The notes under the pieces: generated by a model
Database searches by the model: none
The model's input: only the letters and a program-made list of their open reading frames with translations
Told to the model about the DNA's origin: nothing
Translations under genes and position numbers: made by a program
Source: Paenibacillus sp. FSL H8-0548
Lineage (GTDB): Bacteria; Bacillota; Bacilli; Paenibacillales; Paenibacillaceae
Assembly: GCF_038630985.1 (NCBI RefSeq)
Contig: NZ_CP152049.1
Location: forward strand, 7,059,501-7,123,500
Length of the DNA: 64,000 nucleotides
Direction: 5' to 3'
Part shown: piece after piece, positions 8,039 to 16,692 of the stretch
Position numbering within the stretch: the stretch's first letter is position 1
How the letters are laid out: the number at the start of each line of letters is the position of its first letter

Positions 8039-8149
8039 ATGCTTACGATGTGGTTTGCTCCGCAAACCTTAGCCTATGCTTACGATGTGGTTTGCTCCGC
8101 AAACCTTAGCCTATGCTTACGATGTGGTTTGCTCCGCAAACCTTAGGAG
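8039..8149 (+). repeat. Three tandem 37-bp hairpin repeats in a 5' leader
   Basis: Units begin at 8039, 8076 and 8113 and are essentially identical. Each carries the hairpin GGTTTGCTCCGCAAACC (7-bp perfect stem, TCC loop). The last unit runs into AGGAGG (8145-8150), which is the ribosome binding site of the next gene, so the last hairpin ends only a few bases before it. There are no spacers, so this is not a CRISPR. Confidence 0.9.
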
Positions 8150-8160
8150 GAAAAAAAACA

Positions 8161-8646
8161 ATGTTATCTTTTGAACAAAAGCTTGCTATAATCGAAGCTT
8201 TTCCTGAATTGCAACGGAAGAACGTCTCACTGGGGCGCACGAACTTCCATTACGAGGAAAGTTTGTATGAGAAAAAATCGGTCGTACACCATTTGCATCC
8301 GAACGGCAATGGTTACGTATTCGCTGGTCTCGTTCCTGGTGTCGCAACCGACGAGAAAGGGCTCGTAAATATTAGAGATTACAGCGAGGATGAGCTTCGC
8401 TCACTTATTGAGAAAGCAATTCAAGCACTCGCCCTTGCTCCGCCTGAGAAGCCGGAGTCCAAGAAAAAGAAAAAAAACAAGCCTCCGCAGGAAGAACGCT
8501 GGATCGGACCGAATAACGCCGTTCTTACGCTGCTGTTCGAGGAAGACCTCTGGTACTTATATGCTGATCTGAATTTGGAATCGGCTTTCGAAACCTATGA
8601 AGAGGCTGTACTGTACTTAGAAGAAGAGCAATTTACGCGGGCTTAA
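8161..8646 (+). CDS. Conserved-looking hypothetical protein with a lysine-rich centre
   Basis: 161 aa from ATG 8161, set by AGGAGG 10 nt upstream. A start at 8113 would translate the tandem repeat and is rejected. The product has an N-terminal half with SLGRTNFHYEESLYEKKSVV and NGNGYVFAGLVPG, a highly basic linker KPESKKKKKNKPPQEE (about residues 98-115), and a C-terminal part ending with an acidic amphipathic stretch FETYEEAVLYLEEEQFTR. No signal peptide or membrane segment. I do not recognise a family. Its unusual long repeat-bearing leader suggests translational control. Confidence 0.75.
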   Translation: MLSFEQKLAIIEAFPELQRKNVSLGRTNFHYEESLYEKKSVVHHLHPNGNGYVFAGLVPGVATDEKGLVNIRDYSEDELRSLIEKAIQALALAPPEKPESKKKKKNKPPQEERWIGPNNAVLTLLFEEDLWYLYADLNLESAFETYEEAVLYLEEEQFTRA

Positions 8647-8772
8647 CTGAATAATGAACCAGTACAAGGAGAAGCAGCTCATGTTTCTCCTTTTTTATGT
8701 GCTGAAAAACAGGATTTTTGCCACTCCGTGTCTAATTGTACTACTTCCACCACAGACTCAAAGGAGGTATCC

Positions 8773-11037
8773 ATGTTGTCTATAAAAGCAAAACTATCCT
8801 TTTCCATCTCCATCATCGTGGCAATTATATTGGCACTCAGTACCTCTCTCTATTACTATTCATCCAAATCAGAGAGCGAGGCCAATCTCGTGACTCAGCT
8901 TAATAATATCGCCAAACAAATTAGTCATACCGTTGAGGCTTCAGAGAACGCTCTTCAATATATGGAGGACACGCTTGGGGATAAGCTGAGAATCGCATCC
9001 CTCGCTGCAAAAGAGCAGCTGGATCCCGATATTAATAATGTAACCAACGAGCAGCTGGTAAGCTTAAGCGCCAAGCTTGGGGTCGACCATATCACATTAT
9101 GGCAGCGCGTTGGAGATGATGTTATCGTAGCTAAATCCTCCGACCCTAGCGAGATCGGCATGAGCTCAAAAACATGGGATTATTGGCATGTCGCTTTTCT
9201 ACAGCTGTTCGACAACCAGGTCGTCACCATAGATGAAGGACAAAAGCTTGAAAATTATTGGTCAGGACCGTTTAATTTTGCAACATCGGATCCATCAGAA
9301 ATTCGCAAATGGGGCTATTATTACGATGGGTCAACCAACTATATTATCAATCCGTACGTTAATGCGCAGGTACTGCTCGATTTTAACTATACTATTGGAA
9401 CGAACGCCATCGTTAACAAAATCATTGCCGATCAACCTGACATTTTAGAAATTACCGGCTTTGATCTGGAATTTTACGGAAAAGATAAAATAATTAAGTA
9501 CAAGCAGGGAATACCGGTCTACAATCTTGATGTTCGGGAAATCCCCTTTGGCGACTATAATTATCGAGATCTGATTAATGATCCTGTAAACATTTGGGAA
9601 TCGAATACAACCGGCAAGCCAATAACCGTAAAGGGAACCGTTAACGGCATTCCGGTCATCAAAAATTTCATTCCAATTAAAATGAATAAAACCTATGTCT
9701 TCAGCGTCATATTTGATCGTCAAGCGATCCAGAGACCTATCAATGAGCTGCTTGTTTTGCAAATCATTATCTCCCTTAGCCTTGTCCTGATTACAATGAT
9801 CGCGAGCTATTTCATAGCGGGCTTCATGATGCGCGGCCTTAATCAAATTATGCGTAAAGTAAATGCCATTGCCGCCGGAAACTTTCACGAGGTCATTACA
9901 ATTCGCAGCAACGATGAATTTGGACTGCTCGCCTCTCGCGTAGATACGATGGGCAGCAATTTGAAGCACTACACAGCAGAGCTGAAAACAACCGCTGAAG
10001 AACTGCAAAGCACGAAGCAGTACTTGGAATCGTTCGTCAATCATACGTCCGATGCCATTCATGTTGCTGATTTGGAAGGTAAAATTATTAAGGCGAACAA
10101 CGCTTTTGAAAAAATGTATGGCTGGAGTCAAGAAGAGACTCTTGGCAAGCCGCTAGATCATGTGCCAGCCGGCTATGCCAGCTCCCATCTTGAGCTAGAG
10201 GCAATCGTTCTCAGCGGAGGCTCGGTTACTGATTTCGAGACGATCAGATTCACCAAATCAGGCGATCTTATTGATCTAAGCATTACGATTTCACCTATTC
10301 GCGATGAGCAGGGTGCTATTATCGCAATTGCTACCATTTCACGCAATATTACGTCTCGCAAGCAGACAGAGGAAATCATCAGACGGTCGGAGAAGCTATC
10401 TGTTGTCGGCCAAATAGCTGCAGGTGTTGCACATGAGGTACGCAACCCGCTAACGACGCTGAGAGGTTTCGTGCAGCTGCAAAAGCAGACCGGCACATTG
10501 TCGCCAGCCCATCTTGAGGTTATGCTGGGCGAGCTCGATCAGATCAATATGATTGTGAGCGAGTTTCTCGTATTTGCGAAACCTCAAGCCAACCACTATC
10601 AGCCAATCGACGTGCTTGGCCTTGTTAGCGATATTATGCTGCTGCTTGATTCGGAAGCGAAATTGAGCAGTGTTCAGCTTGTTTTGCTCGCTGACGCGGA
10701 GCTGCCTAGGGTCATTGGCGAAGCAAGTCAGTTAAAGCAGGTCTTCGTGAATATTATGAAGAACGGTATTGAATCTATGCCATACGGAGGAACACTAACC
10801 ATACAGATTAAGAGTAATACAATAGATCACATTTTGCTGCAGTTTATCGATCAAGGCTGCGGTATTGCCGAGGCTGACTTACTTCGCTTAGGAGAGCCCT
10901 TTTTTACGAAAAAAACGAATGGAAACGGTCTTGGCCTCATGGTCAGCCAACAAATTATTGCTGCTCATAAGGGCACGATTCACTTCCGCAGTGAGCTTGG
11001 CAAGGGCACCTGTGTCGAGATTTCACTGCCTCTATAA
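8773..11037 (+). CDS. Membrane sensor histidine kinase with PAS domain (KinA/KinE-like)
   Basis: 754 aa from ATG 8773 (SD AAAGGAGG 8760-8767). Order: N-terminal membrane segment (about 8-30), an extracytoplasmic region of about 300 residues of Cache type, a second membrane segment (IIISLSLVLITMIASYFIAG), HAMP linker with DEFGLLASRVDTM, a PAS domain (SFVNHTSDAIHVADLEGKI), then HisKA with the phospho-acceptor in HEVRNPLTTLRGF and an HATPase_c domain with N-box NIMKNGIESM and GLGLMVSQQ. The HEVRNPLTTLRGF box is typical of sporulation phosphorelay kinases such as KinA/KinE. It has no adjacent response regulator, which also suits a phosphorelay orphan kinase. The signal sensed is unknown. Confidence 0.9.
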   Translation: MLSIKAKLSFSISIIVAIILALSTSLYYYSSKSESEANLVTQLNNIAKQISHTVEASENALQYMEDTLGDKLRIASLAAKEQLDPDINNVTNEQLVSLSAKLGVDHITLWQRVGDDVIVAKSSDPSEIGMSSKTWDYWHVAFLQLFDNQVVTIDEGQKLENYWSGPFNFATSDPSEIRKWGYYYDGSTNYIINPYVNAQVLLDFNYTIGTNAIVNKIIADQPDILEITGFDLEFYGKDKIIKYKQGIPVYNLDVREIPFGDYNYRDLINDPVNIWESNTTGKPITVKGTVNGIPVIKNFIPIKMNKTYVFSVIFDRQAIQRPINELLVLQIIISLSLVLITMIASYFIAGFMMRGLNQIMRKVNAIAAGNFHEVITIRSNDEFGLLASRVDTMGSNLKHYTAELKTTAEELQSTKQYLESFVNHTSDAIHVADLEGKIIKANNAFEKMYGWSQEETLGKPLDHVPAGYASSHLELEAIVLSGGSVTDFETIRFTKSGDLIDLSITISPIRDEQGAIIAIATISRNITSRKQTEEIIRRSEKLSVVGQIAAGVAHEVRNPLTTLRGFVQLQKQTGTLSPAHLEVMLGELDQINMIVSEFLVFAKPQANHYQPIDVLGLVSDIMLLLDSEAKLSSVQLVLLADAELPRVIGEASQLKQVFVNIMKNGIESMPYGGTLTIQIKSNTIDHILLQFIDQGCGIAEADLLRLGEPFFTKKTNGNGLGLMVSQQIIAAHKGTIHFRSELGKGTCVEISLPL

Positions 11038-11063
11038 AAACTATAGCCTTCAAAATAAAAAAA

Positions 11064-11109
11064 AGCTGACAACGAATTCAGATCGGTGTCAGCTTCTGTG
11101 ATTTTTTTG
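11064..11109. terminator. Terminator after the sensor kinase gene
   Basis: AGCTGACA...TGTCAGCT hairpin with an upstream A-run and, after a short gap, seven T at 11102-11108. Confidence 0.75.
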
Positions 11110-11254
11110 CATAAGTAACAAACAATATGATTAAGAACAACATTTCACATGCGACATATCGATCCCGCTGTACGTATTTTTATTGTTTTGAAGAAAAGCA
11201 AGCTCCTATGGTAAACTGTGTCCGTAGCCTTTTTTTATACGATTATAAACTCGA

Positions 11255-11336
11255 TGAATTTAGCTGGAATTTCTCCCGTTAAAATAACGTTATTCGCTTG
11301 GCATATGAAATAGATGGAATTTGTCCCGTTAATTTT
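11255..11336 (+). repeat. Two direct copies of a 31-bp intergenic motif
   Basis: TGAA..TAG.TGGAATTT.TCCCGTTAA-like units start at 11255 and 11306 (51 bp apart). They share TGGAATTT and TCCCGTTAA exactly. They lie in the 384-bp gap between the kinase and the GGDEF gene, next to family A copy 2; otherwise the gap is AT-rich and empty. Confidence 0.6.
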
Positions 11337-11337
11337 A

Positions 11338-11397
11338 CAAGAAGTTTCTCGCAAAAATGCAGGCAGAGTATACATGTGAAACTTATACTTTCCTACT
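11338..11397 (+). repeat. Dispersed intergenic repeat, family A, copy 2
   Basis: Matches 1751-1815: AGAAGTTTCTCGCAAAAAT, then about 16 variable bases, then ATGTGAAACTTATACTTTCC. It stands 25 bp upstream of the start codon at 11422, unlike copy 1, which is downstream of a gene. Confidence 0.7.
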
Positions 11398-11421
11398 ATT
11401 CCGCTACATCAGGAGCCGTTT

Positions 11422-13017
11422 ATGTTGATAACTATGGATACATCTCTTTCAAAGTTTATTATTATTGTTATCATCTCTGGTGTGCTTAGCGTGCTGCTTT
11501 CCATATATGCTTTCTACAACAAGAAAAGCTTCACAGGCATGAAGGTGTTTATGTGGTCGACCATTCTCTCTGCCATATATTCCTTTGCCTTTGCTTTCGA
11601 GCTTGCCAGCGATTCGCTTCGCGAAATTCGATTCTGGTTAAATATCGAGTACATCGGCATGCCGTTCATTGCACCCTGCAGCCTTCTTCTAATTATGCAT
11701 TATGTAGGCTATGAAAAATTCAATTCCATAAAAAAATCATGGGTTTTATTTGTCATCCCTGCCATCACTCTGCTGATGGTTACGACAAATGAATACCATC
11801 AATTGTTCTATAAAGCAATTTTTTTGCGGCCTGGCGTTGCCACTCCTCTTGTTGATGTGGTGCCGGGTATTTGGTATTACGTTCATGGCGCGTATACTTC
11901 CGGCTCGATGTTCGCCAGCTTGTTTATTCTGTGGCTTTATCGCCGGAGGACAAGGTCTATTTATCGCAAACAGATGCTGACACTAGCTTTCGGAACCTTG
12001 CTCCCTTTATTGGGCGCACTTTTGTATGTACTCGGCCTCGCTCCACTTGGAATGGACCCTGTACCGATTATCCTGTGCATTACCTCCATTTTGTATGTTA
12101 CGTCCATTTTCTCATCGTCACTGCTGACCGTAGCCCCGATCGCAAGAGAACATATATTTGAAAGTATGCGCGATGGTGTGCTTGTCCTTAATCTAGACAA
12201 TCAAATTATGGACTTTAATAGCGCCGCTACCAAAATCATTCCTGCACTTACACCGCAAGCCATCGGTCAAAAGCTGGATCACATTTGGAAACGCGGAGCG
12301 GAGTCTGGCGCTTTCTCATTTGGAATGGACGAAACAGAGGAGCAGGAGCTTAAATGGATACGCGGCGGTGAAACATTCTATTATCAAATAAGAGCCTCCA
12401 ATCTATTAAGGCAAAATGGGGAGCTTGCAGGCCGAACTATCGTTATGATCGATGTTACGGAGCATACGCAGCTAGAGCATAAGCTGCGCCATTTGGCTGA
12501 AATTGATGGTCTTACGTCCATTTATAACCGCACTTTTTTCACAGAAAAAAGCAAAGCTCTCCTGTTTGCCGCTCATCAAGCTGCACAGCCGATCTCTTTT
12601 ATTTTGTTCGATATTGATTATTTCAAACAAATCAACGATCGCTTTGGTCATAGCGTTGGCGATTTTGCTCTCCAGCATGTCGTCACGATCTGCCAGCAAT
12701 CGCTTCCCGCGGATAGCGTATTCGGGCGCTACGGCGGCGAGGAATTTGCCATTAGTTTACCGAATATGACCATTAAGCAGGCGGGACAAGCAGCTGAGAA
12801 ACTTCGAGCAGACATTTCCGGAAATCCGCTTTACAGCGCCTCTAAAGCGATATCCATCACCGCAAGCTTCGGTGTCTCTGAGGCCAGAGAAGCTGATGTG
12901 CCGCTCGAAACTCTGCTATACGAGGCAGACATCGCCCTTTATCAGTCGAAAAATAGCGGCCGGAATGCTGTTCACCTGTCAAATCCGCATGAAGTACATG
13001 CAAACCAACAAAAATAA
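11422..13017 (+). CDS. 7TM-PAS-GGDEF diguanylate cyclase
   Basis: 531 aa from ATG 11422 (SD AGGAG at 11411-11415). About seven membrane segments fill residues 1-225, as in the histidine-kinase 7TM N-terminal domain. A PAS domain follows (ESMRDGVLVLNLDNQIMDFN) and then a GGDEF domain with LAEIDGLTSIYNR, FDIDYFKQINDRFGHSVGD and the active-site motif RYGGEEF, so cyclic-di-GMP synthesis from two GTP is expected. The position of the usual inhibitory RxxD site reads LPAD, so product inhibition through the canonical I-site is probably absent. There is no EAL or HD-GYP partner nearby. The 7TM domain should sense a membrane or extracellular signal of unknown nature. Confidence 0.92.
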   Translation: MLITMDTSLSKFIIIVIISGVLSVLLSIYAFYNKKSFTGMKVFMWSTILSAIYSFAFAFELASDSLREIRFWLNIEYIGMPFIAPCSLLLIMHYVGYEKFNSIKKSWVLFVIPAITLLMVTTNEYHQLFYKAIFLRPGVATPLVDVVPGIWYYVHGAYTSGSMFASLFILWLYRRRTRSIYRKQMLTLAFGTLLPLLGALLYVLGLAPLGMDPVPIILCITSILYVTSIFSSSLLTVAPIAREHIFESMRDGVLVLNLDNQIMDFNSAATKIIPALTPQAIGQKLDHIWKRGAESGAFSFGMDETEEQELKWIRGGETFYYQIRASNLLRQNGELAGRTIVMIDVTEHTQLEHKLRHLAEIDGLTSIYNRTFFTEKSKALLFAAHQAAQPISFILFDIDYFKQINDRFGHSVGDFALQHVVTICQQSLPADSVFGRYGGEEFAISLPNMTIKQAGQAAEKLRADISGNPLYSASKAISITASFGVSEAREADVPLETLLYEADIALYQSKNSGRNAVHLSNPHEVHANQQK

Positions 13018-13054
13018 CCATACTAGCGTGAAAGAGATAGGTGGGATTGAATTT

Positions 13055-14422
13055 ATGCTAAAAGCTGCCGTCCTGCGCAACAAAATACGATTTCGACCAA
13101 GTCCGCCGCAGATCATGACTTTCGGCTTTATCTTGCTCATTTTCATTGGCGCGCAGCTCCTGACACAGCCGATCTCCTACACAAATGACATCGGCATATC
13201 TTATCTTGATGCATTATTTATGTCAGCAAGCGCCACCTGCGTTACAGGTCTGACTGTACTTAGCACCGGCACGCACTTCTCCACATTCGGGCAGGTCGTT
13301 ATTATCGCGCTAGCCCAGATTGGGGGGCTGGGCTTTATGACGATGGCCACCTTATTTGCTTTGCTCTTTCGTAAAAAGATTTCGTTTCGTGAGCGTCTCG
13401 TCCTTCAGGAATCTATGAATTATGGCTCCAATGAAGGAATCGTGCGCATGATCCGAAAAGTGTTGCTCTATGCGCTAGTTATAGAGCTCACAGGAGCAGT
13501 GCTGCTTAGCGGATATTTCATGCTGGAGATGCCAGTAGGCCGTTCGATTTATTTTGGCATATTCCATAGTATTTCGTTCTTTAATAATGCGGGCTTTGAT
13601 TTATTCTCGCAGTTTCCCGATCGGCCGAGCAGTCTCATCCATTACGCAGAGGACCCTTTCGTCAATGTCGTATCGATGCTGCTCATTTTCTTCGGTGGAA
13701 TTGGCTTTATCGTTATCTCAGAGCTTGTGACTTATCCGAAAAACAGAAAGCTAAGCTTGCACAGCAAGGTGGTATTGTCCGTTACCGGTCTTCTTACTGT
13801 GCTAGGAGCTATCGTTATTTTTGCACTTGAGCTCTCCAATCCTCATACGCTGCAGCCGTTGTCAGCAATCGGCAAATTTTTGAGCTCCATGTTTCAATCG
13901 GTTACGGCACGTTCTGCTGGCCTAAGCACCGTTGATCCCGGCCTCTTGCGGGAAGCAACGCAGTTTTTCCTTGTCCTGCTAATGTTTATTGGTGCGGGAC
14001 CAGGCTCTACCGGTGGCGGTATTCGCGTGACAACCTTCGCTATTCTCATCGGAGCGATTGTTGCCATGATGCGTGGAAAAGACGATGTCGTGCTATTTCG
14101 TTATCGAATTGCCAAGCAGCAAATCCATCAAGCCATTATGTTCACCATGATCGCATTCTCCATTATTTGTGCAGGGACGATGATTCTCTCCATAACAGAA
14201 ACCGGATCATTTCTTGCTATATTATTTGAAGCAACCTCTGCCTATTGTACGGTGGGTATGTCAGCAGGTTTAACGAGCCATATAAGCGAGGCTGGGAAAA
14301 TTATTATTATTGTGCTCATGTTTGTTGGGCGTCTAGGGCCCGTCACACTCGCTTTTGCACTGAATACACGCTCGAAGAAGGAGCTGTACCGATTCCCTGA
14401 AGGAAAAATTACGATCGGCTAG
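13055..14422 (+). CDS. ktrB: Ktr-type potassium translocating subunit (TrkH/KtrB family)
   Basis: 455 aa from ATG 13055, which agrees with the 445-450 aa of KtrB/KtrD; upstream in-frame starts inside the GGDEF gene are rejected. The four pore-loop repeats of the SKT superfamily can be followed: SATCVTGLTV in the first, NAGFDLF in the second, TARSAGLSTVD in the third and CTVGMSAGL in the fourth, each with the filter glycine. Ktr systems take up K+ with Na+ coupling and need a cytosolic KtrA/KtrC ring, which is not in the window, so the partner must lie elsewhere. The gap to the upstream GGDEF gene is 37 bp, so co-transcription is possible. Confidence 0.9.
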   Translation: MLKAAVLRNKIRFRPSPPQIMTFGFILLIFIGAQLLTQPISYTNDIGISYLDALFMSASATCVTGLTVLSTGTHFSTFGQVVIIALAQIGGLGFMTMATLFALLFRKKISFRERLVLQESMNYGSNEGIVRMIRKVLLYALVIELTGAVLLSGYFMLEMPVGRSIYFGIFHSISFFNNAGFDLFSQFPDRPSSLIHYAEDPFVNVVSMLLIFFGGIGFIVISELVTYPKNRKLSLHSKVVLSVTGLLTVLGAIVIFALELSNPHTLQPLSAIGKFLSSMFQSVTARSAGLSTVDPGLLREATQFFLVLLMFIGAGPGSTGGGIRVTTFAILIGAIVAMMRGKDDVVLFRYRIAKQQIHQAIMFTMIAFSIICAGTMILSITETGSFLAILFEATSAYCTVGMSAGLTSHISEAGKIIIIVLMFVGRLGPVTLAFALNTRSKKELYRFPEGKITIG

Positions 14423-14505
14423 CTTCGCCGATTGCATCTATTAACAGGCAAGTGTACGATAATATCAAGAGAACCGATACCGTCGCCAAAGGAGCTTGTG
14501 TCTTC

Positions 14506-15213
14506 ATGCCATTGCCATCACAAATCGATTCGATTCAAAATAAGAATGACCAAACGCCCAGCAGCAAGCGCGTGCTGATCGTTACCGCTGTTGACGCTGA
14601 GCGTGATGCTGTGCTTCGCGGATTGCAGGGCCTGCAAGGCGTTGACGTTATTGCTGCGGGTGTAGGCGCTGCCGCTGCCGCTGCTCGAACGGCAGCGGCG
14701 CTTGTTTCCACAGCCGAACCATATCGCTTGGTCATAAGTGCAGGAATTGGCGGCGGCTTTACAGAAAGAGCCGCAATTGGCTCGCTTGTGGTAGCCGATC
14801 TTATCGTCGCTGCTGATTTAGGGGCTGAGACGCCGGATGGCTTCCTCAGCTTGGACGAGCTTGGCTTCGGCTCCGCACGCATCACCCCAAGCACAAAATG
14901 GAATAGCCGGCTGGTTGACGCTATTCAGGCAGCTGGTTTATCCGTTTGCAGCGGTCCTATTCTAACGGTTACAACAGCTACGGGCAGCGCAGAGACAACC
15001 GCTGCATTAGAAGCACGAATAAACGGTGCAGCAGCCGAGGGTATGGAAGGCCACGGGGTTGCCGTTGCTGCCGCGGGACTCGGTATTCCTGTCACTGAGA
15101 TTCGCGCCATCTCGAATGCGGTAGGACCGCGGGATCGCGCAGCTTGGCGAATCGGTGAAGCACTAGCTTCATTAGAAGCAGCATGCAAAGCTATACAGGA
15201 GGTATTAATATGA
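14506..15213 (+). CDS. mqnB: Futalosine hydrolase
   Basis: 235 aa from ATG 14506 (SD GGAG at 14491-14494). The product has a nucleoside-phosphorylase fold: VLIVTAVDAERDAV at the start, ISAGIGGGF in the middle and the substrate-binding AAEGMEGHGVAVAA near the C-terminus. MqnB removes hypoxanthine from futalosine, giving dehypoxanthine futalosine for the alternative menaquinone pathway. The call rests on the family motifs and on overlap with mqnD: the TGA at 15211-15213 shares bases with the mqnD ATG. The central Ala-rich run (VGAAAAAARTAAAL) is unusually long but in frame. mqnA, mqnC and mqnE are not in the window. Confidence 0.9.
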   Translation: MPLPSQIDSIQNKNDQTPSSKRVLIVTAVDAERDAVLRGLQGLQGVDVIAAGVGAAAAAARTAAALVSTAEPYRLVISAGIGGGFTERAAIGSLVVADLIVAADLGAETPDGFLSLDELGFGSARITPSTKWNSRLVDAIQAAGLSVCSGPILTVTTATGSAETTAALEARINGAAAEGMEGHGVAVAAAGLGIPVTEIRAISNAVGPRDRAAWRIGEALASLEAACKAIQEVLI

Positions 15214-16043
15214 ATATCGCTTATTCTCCATGTCCAAATGATACATTCGTCTTCCATGCTTGGGCTCACGGCCTTATCCCCGGCGCACCTGAGCTGGATG
15301 TCACCTATGCCGACATTGATATTACGAATAATTGGGCCGCCAAATCGAAAGGCCCCGAAGTCATGAAAATTTCCTATGCCGCATTGCCATGGGTATTATC
15401 CGATTATAAACTGTTGTCTTGCGGCGGTGCGCTTGGAAGAGGCTGCGGTCCGCTTGTGTTAACGAACAGCAAGGATGAATCGAGCCCCGCCTCTCTATCC
15501 GGCAAACGGGTCGCCGTTCCTAGCGAGCGCTCCACCGCTTATCTCCTCTTCCGACTGTGGGCAGCCCGCAATGTACCTGGAGGAGTCGGTGAAATTGTCG
15601 TTATGCCCTTTCACGAAATTATGCCTGCGGTGCGCGATGGCGAGATCGACGCCGGCCTTGTCATTCACGAGGCCCGCTTCACTTATCCAGCCTATGGGCT
15701 TAACATGCTGACGGATCTTGGAAGCTGGTGGGAAGCTGATACTGGCTTGCCTATTCCACTTGGAGCCATCATCGCCAAGCGTTCGCTAGATACCGATGCC
15801 ATAACCAAGTGGATTCGTGCGTCAGTCGATTACGCCTGGGCGCATCCAGAGGAATCAAAGTCTTATATTATGCAGCATGCTCAAGAGCTGTCGCCTGATG
15901 TCGCTCAAGCGCATATCGATCTGTACGTCAACGAGTTTACTGCAAGCTTAGGCGAGGACGGCTACGCTGCAATAACCGCCCTGCTCGGACGTGCAGCTGA
16001 GGAAGGGCTTGTTCCAAGCTTCGACTTGTCGCTGCTTCGTTAA
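15210..16043 (+). CDS. mqnD: 1,4-dihydroxy-6-naphthoate synthase
   Basis: 277 aa, a periplasmic-binding-protein-like fold without a signal peptide. The N-terminus NIAYSPCPNDTFVFHAWAHG and the central GRGCGPLVLT, VAVPSERSTAYLLFRLW and FHEIMPAVRDGEIDAGLVIHE are characteristic of MqnD. The enzyme converts cyclic dehypoxanthine futalosine to 1,4-dihydroxy-6-naphthoate in the cytoplasm. SD AGGAGG (15197-15202) lies inside the end of mqnB, and the ATGA overlap indicates translational coupling. A very strong hairpin terminator follows after a repeat. Confidence 0.93.
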   Translation: MNIAYSPCPNDTFVFHAWAHGLIPGAPELDVTYADIDITNNWAAKSKGPEVMKISYAALPWVLSDYKLLSCGGALGRGCGPLVLTNSKDESSPASLSGKRVAVPSERSTAYLLFRLWAARNVPGGVGEIVVMPFHEIMPAVRDGEIDAGLVIHEARFTYPAYGLNMLTDLGSWWEADTGLPIPLGAIIAKRSLDTDAITKWIRASVDYAWAHPEESKSYIMQHAQELSPDVAQAHIDLYVNEFTASLGEDGYAAITALLGRAAEEGLVPSFDLSLLR

Positions 16044-16054
16044 TGAAGCTGGCT

Positions 16055-16130
16055 GCGCTATACACCTAATAGAATCAAAGTGAAATGGCTGTCGCCGTCC
16101 CTTGGTGGTGCGGCCCGTTTCATTCCAAGA
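16055..16130 (+). repeat. Dispersed intergenic repeat, family B, copy 2
   Basis: GCGCTATACA, then GTGAAATGGCTGTCGCCGTC and GTTTCATTCCAAG, parallel to 3931-3996. It continues into AAATATAGA...TCTATATTTC (16131-16173), an inverted pair ending in a family A-like tail. Confidence 0.6.
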
Positions 16131-16176
16131 AATATAGAGATAGTATGGCGAAATGATATACTATTCTATATTTCAA

Positions 16177-16232
16177 CAAAAAGGAGCAGCTCCTCAAGTA
16201 GATTTATCTACTTGAGGAGCTGCTCCTTTTTT
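16177..16232. terminator. Very long perfect bidirectional terminator
   Basis: GGAGCAGCTCCTCAAGTAGA pairs perfectly with its complement around a loop of 4 nt, extended by five A-T pairs, giving about 25 bp without mismatch. It separates mqnD (+) from the ArsR gene (-). Confidence 0.9.
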
Positions 16233-16310
16233 GACCATAGATCATATGAGTGGCATTAGATCTGGGTGATAGATCTATTGCTCCCGAAGTCGCGTTTGTT
16301 AGCTACGGGC

Positions 16311-16691
16311 TTATTTGTCGGCATTAGGTTCTATAGCGGCAAGCGGCTCATAAGAGTCCGCCGTTATACTTTCATCAGCTTCTACGTAGCGCTTCAGAGC
16401 GGATAATTTATTATCCCAATATCGCTCATAATAAGCTAACCAGCGCTTTAACTCACGCAGCGGCTCCGGATCTAGGCGATAACGTGTCTCCCTGCCAACC
16501 TTCCTATCCTTCACAAGCCCCGCATCCGCTAATACGCGCAAATGCTTCGATACCGCTGTTCGGCTCATCGTAAAATGTCCGCTAATCACATTGACCGGCA
16601 GCTCCTCATCCCCAAGCAGATGCAGCAGCTTGCGCCGTGTGGGATCTGCGATCGCCTGAAACACATCATGCTTCGGTGCGGGATCAGCCAT
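16311..16691 (-). CDS. ArsR-family winged-helix repressor
   Basis: 126 aa with the ArsR HTH layout: DVFQAIADPTRRKLLHLLGDEELPV, recognition region SGHFTMSRTAVSKHLRVLADAGLVKDRKVGRETRYRL, then a C-terminal helix with LKRWLAYYERYWDNKL. This is the ArsR subgroup that is regularly paired with SRPBCC proteins; there is no CxC metal site, so it is not an arsenic sensor. Its ATG (16691) follows the SRPBCC stop by one base, with GAGG as SD. Two palindromes at the shared promoter suggest autorepression. The inducer is unknown. Confidence 0.9.
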   Translation of the reverse strand: MADPAPKHDVFQAIADPTRRKLLHLLGDEELPVNVISGHFTMSRTAVSKHLRVLADAGLVKDRKVGRETRYRLDPEPLRELKRWLAYYERYWDNKLSALKRYVEADESITADSYEPLAAIEPNADK

Positions 16692-16692
16692 C

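Noticed and set aside
8039..8149. Possible CRISPR array
   Set aside because: The units are directly contiguous with no spacers, only three copies, and no cas genes are present.
8113..8160. Upstream ATG at 8113 as start of the hypothetical gene
   Set aside because: It would translate the third tandem repeat; the ATG at 8161 has AGGAGG at ideal distance.
9445..10131. Minus-strand 228-aa open frame
   Set aside because: Entirely antisense to the sensor kinase, which has full domain support.
12872..13054. N-terminal extension of the Ktr subunit into the GGDEF gene
   Set aside because: The extension overlaps a conserved GGDEF domain; ATG 13055 gives the normal KtrB length.
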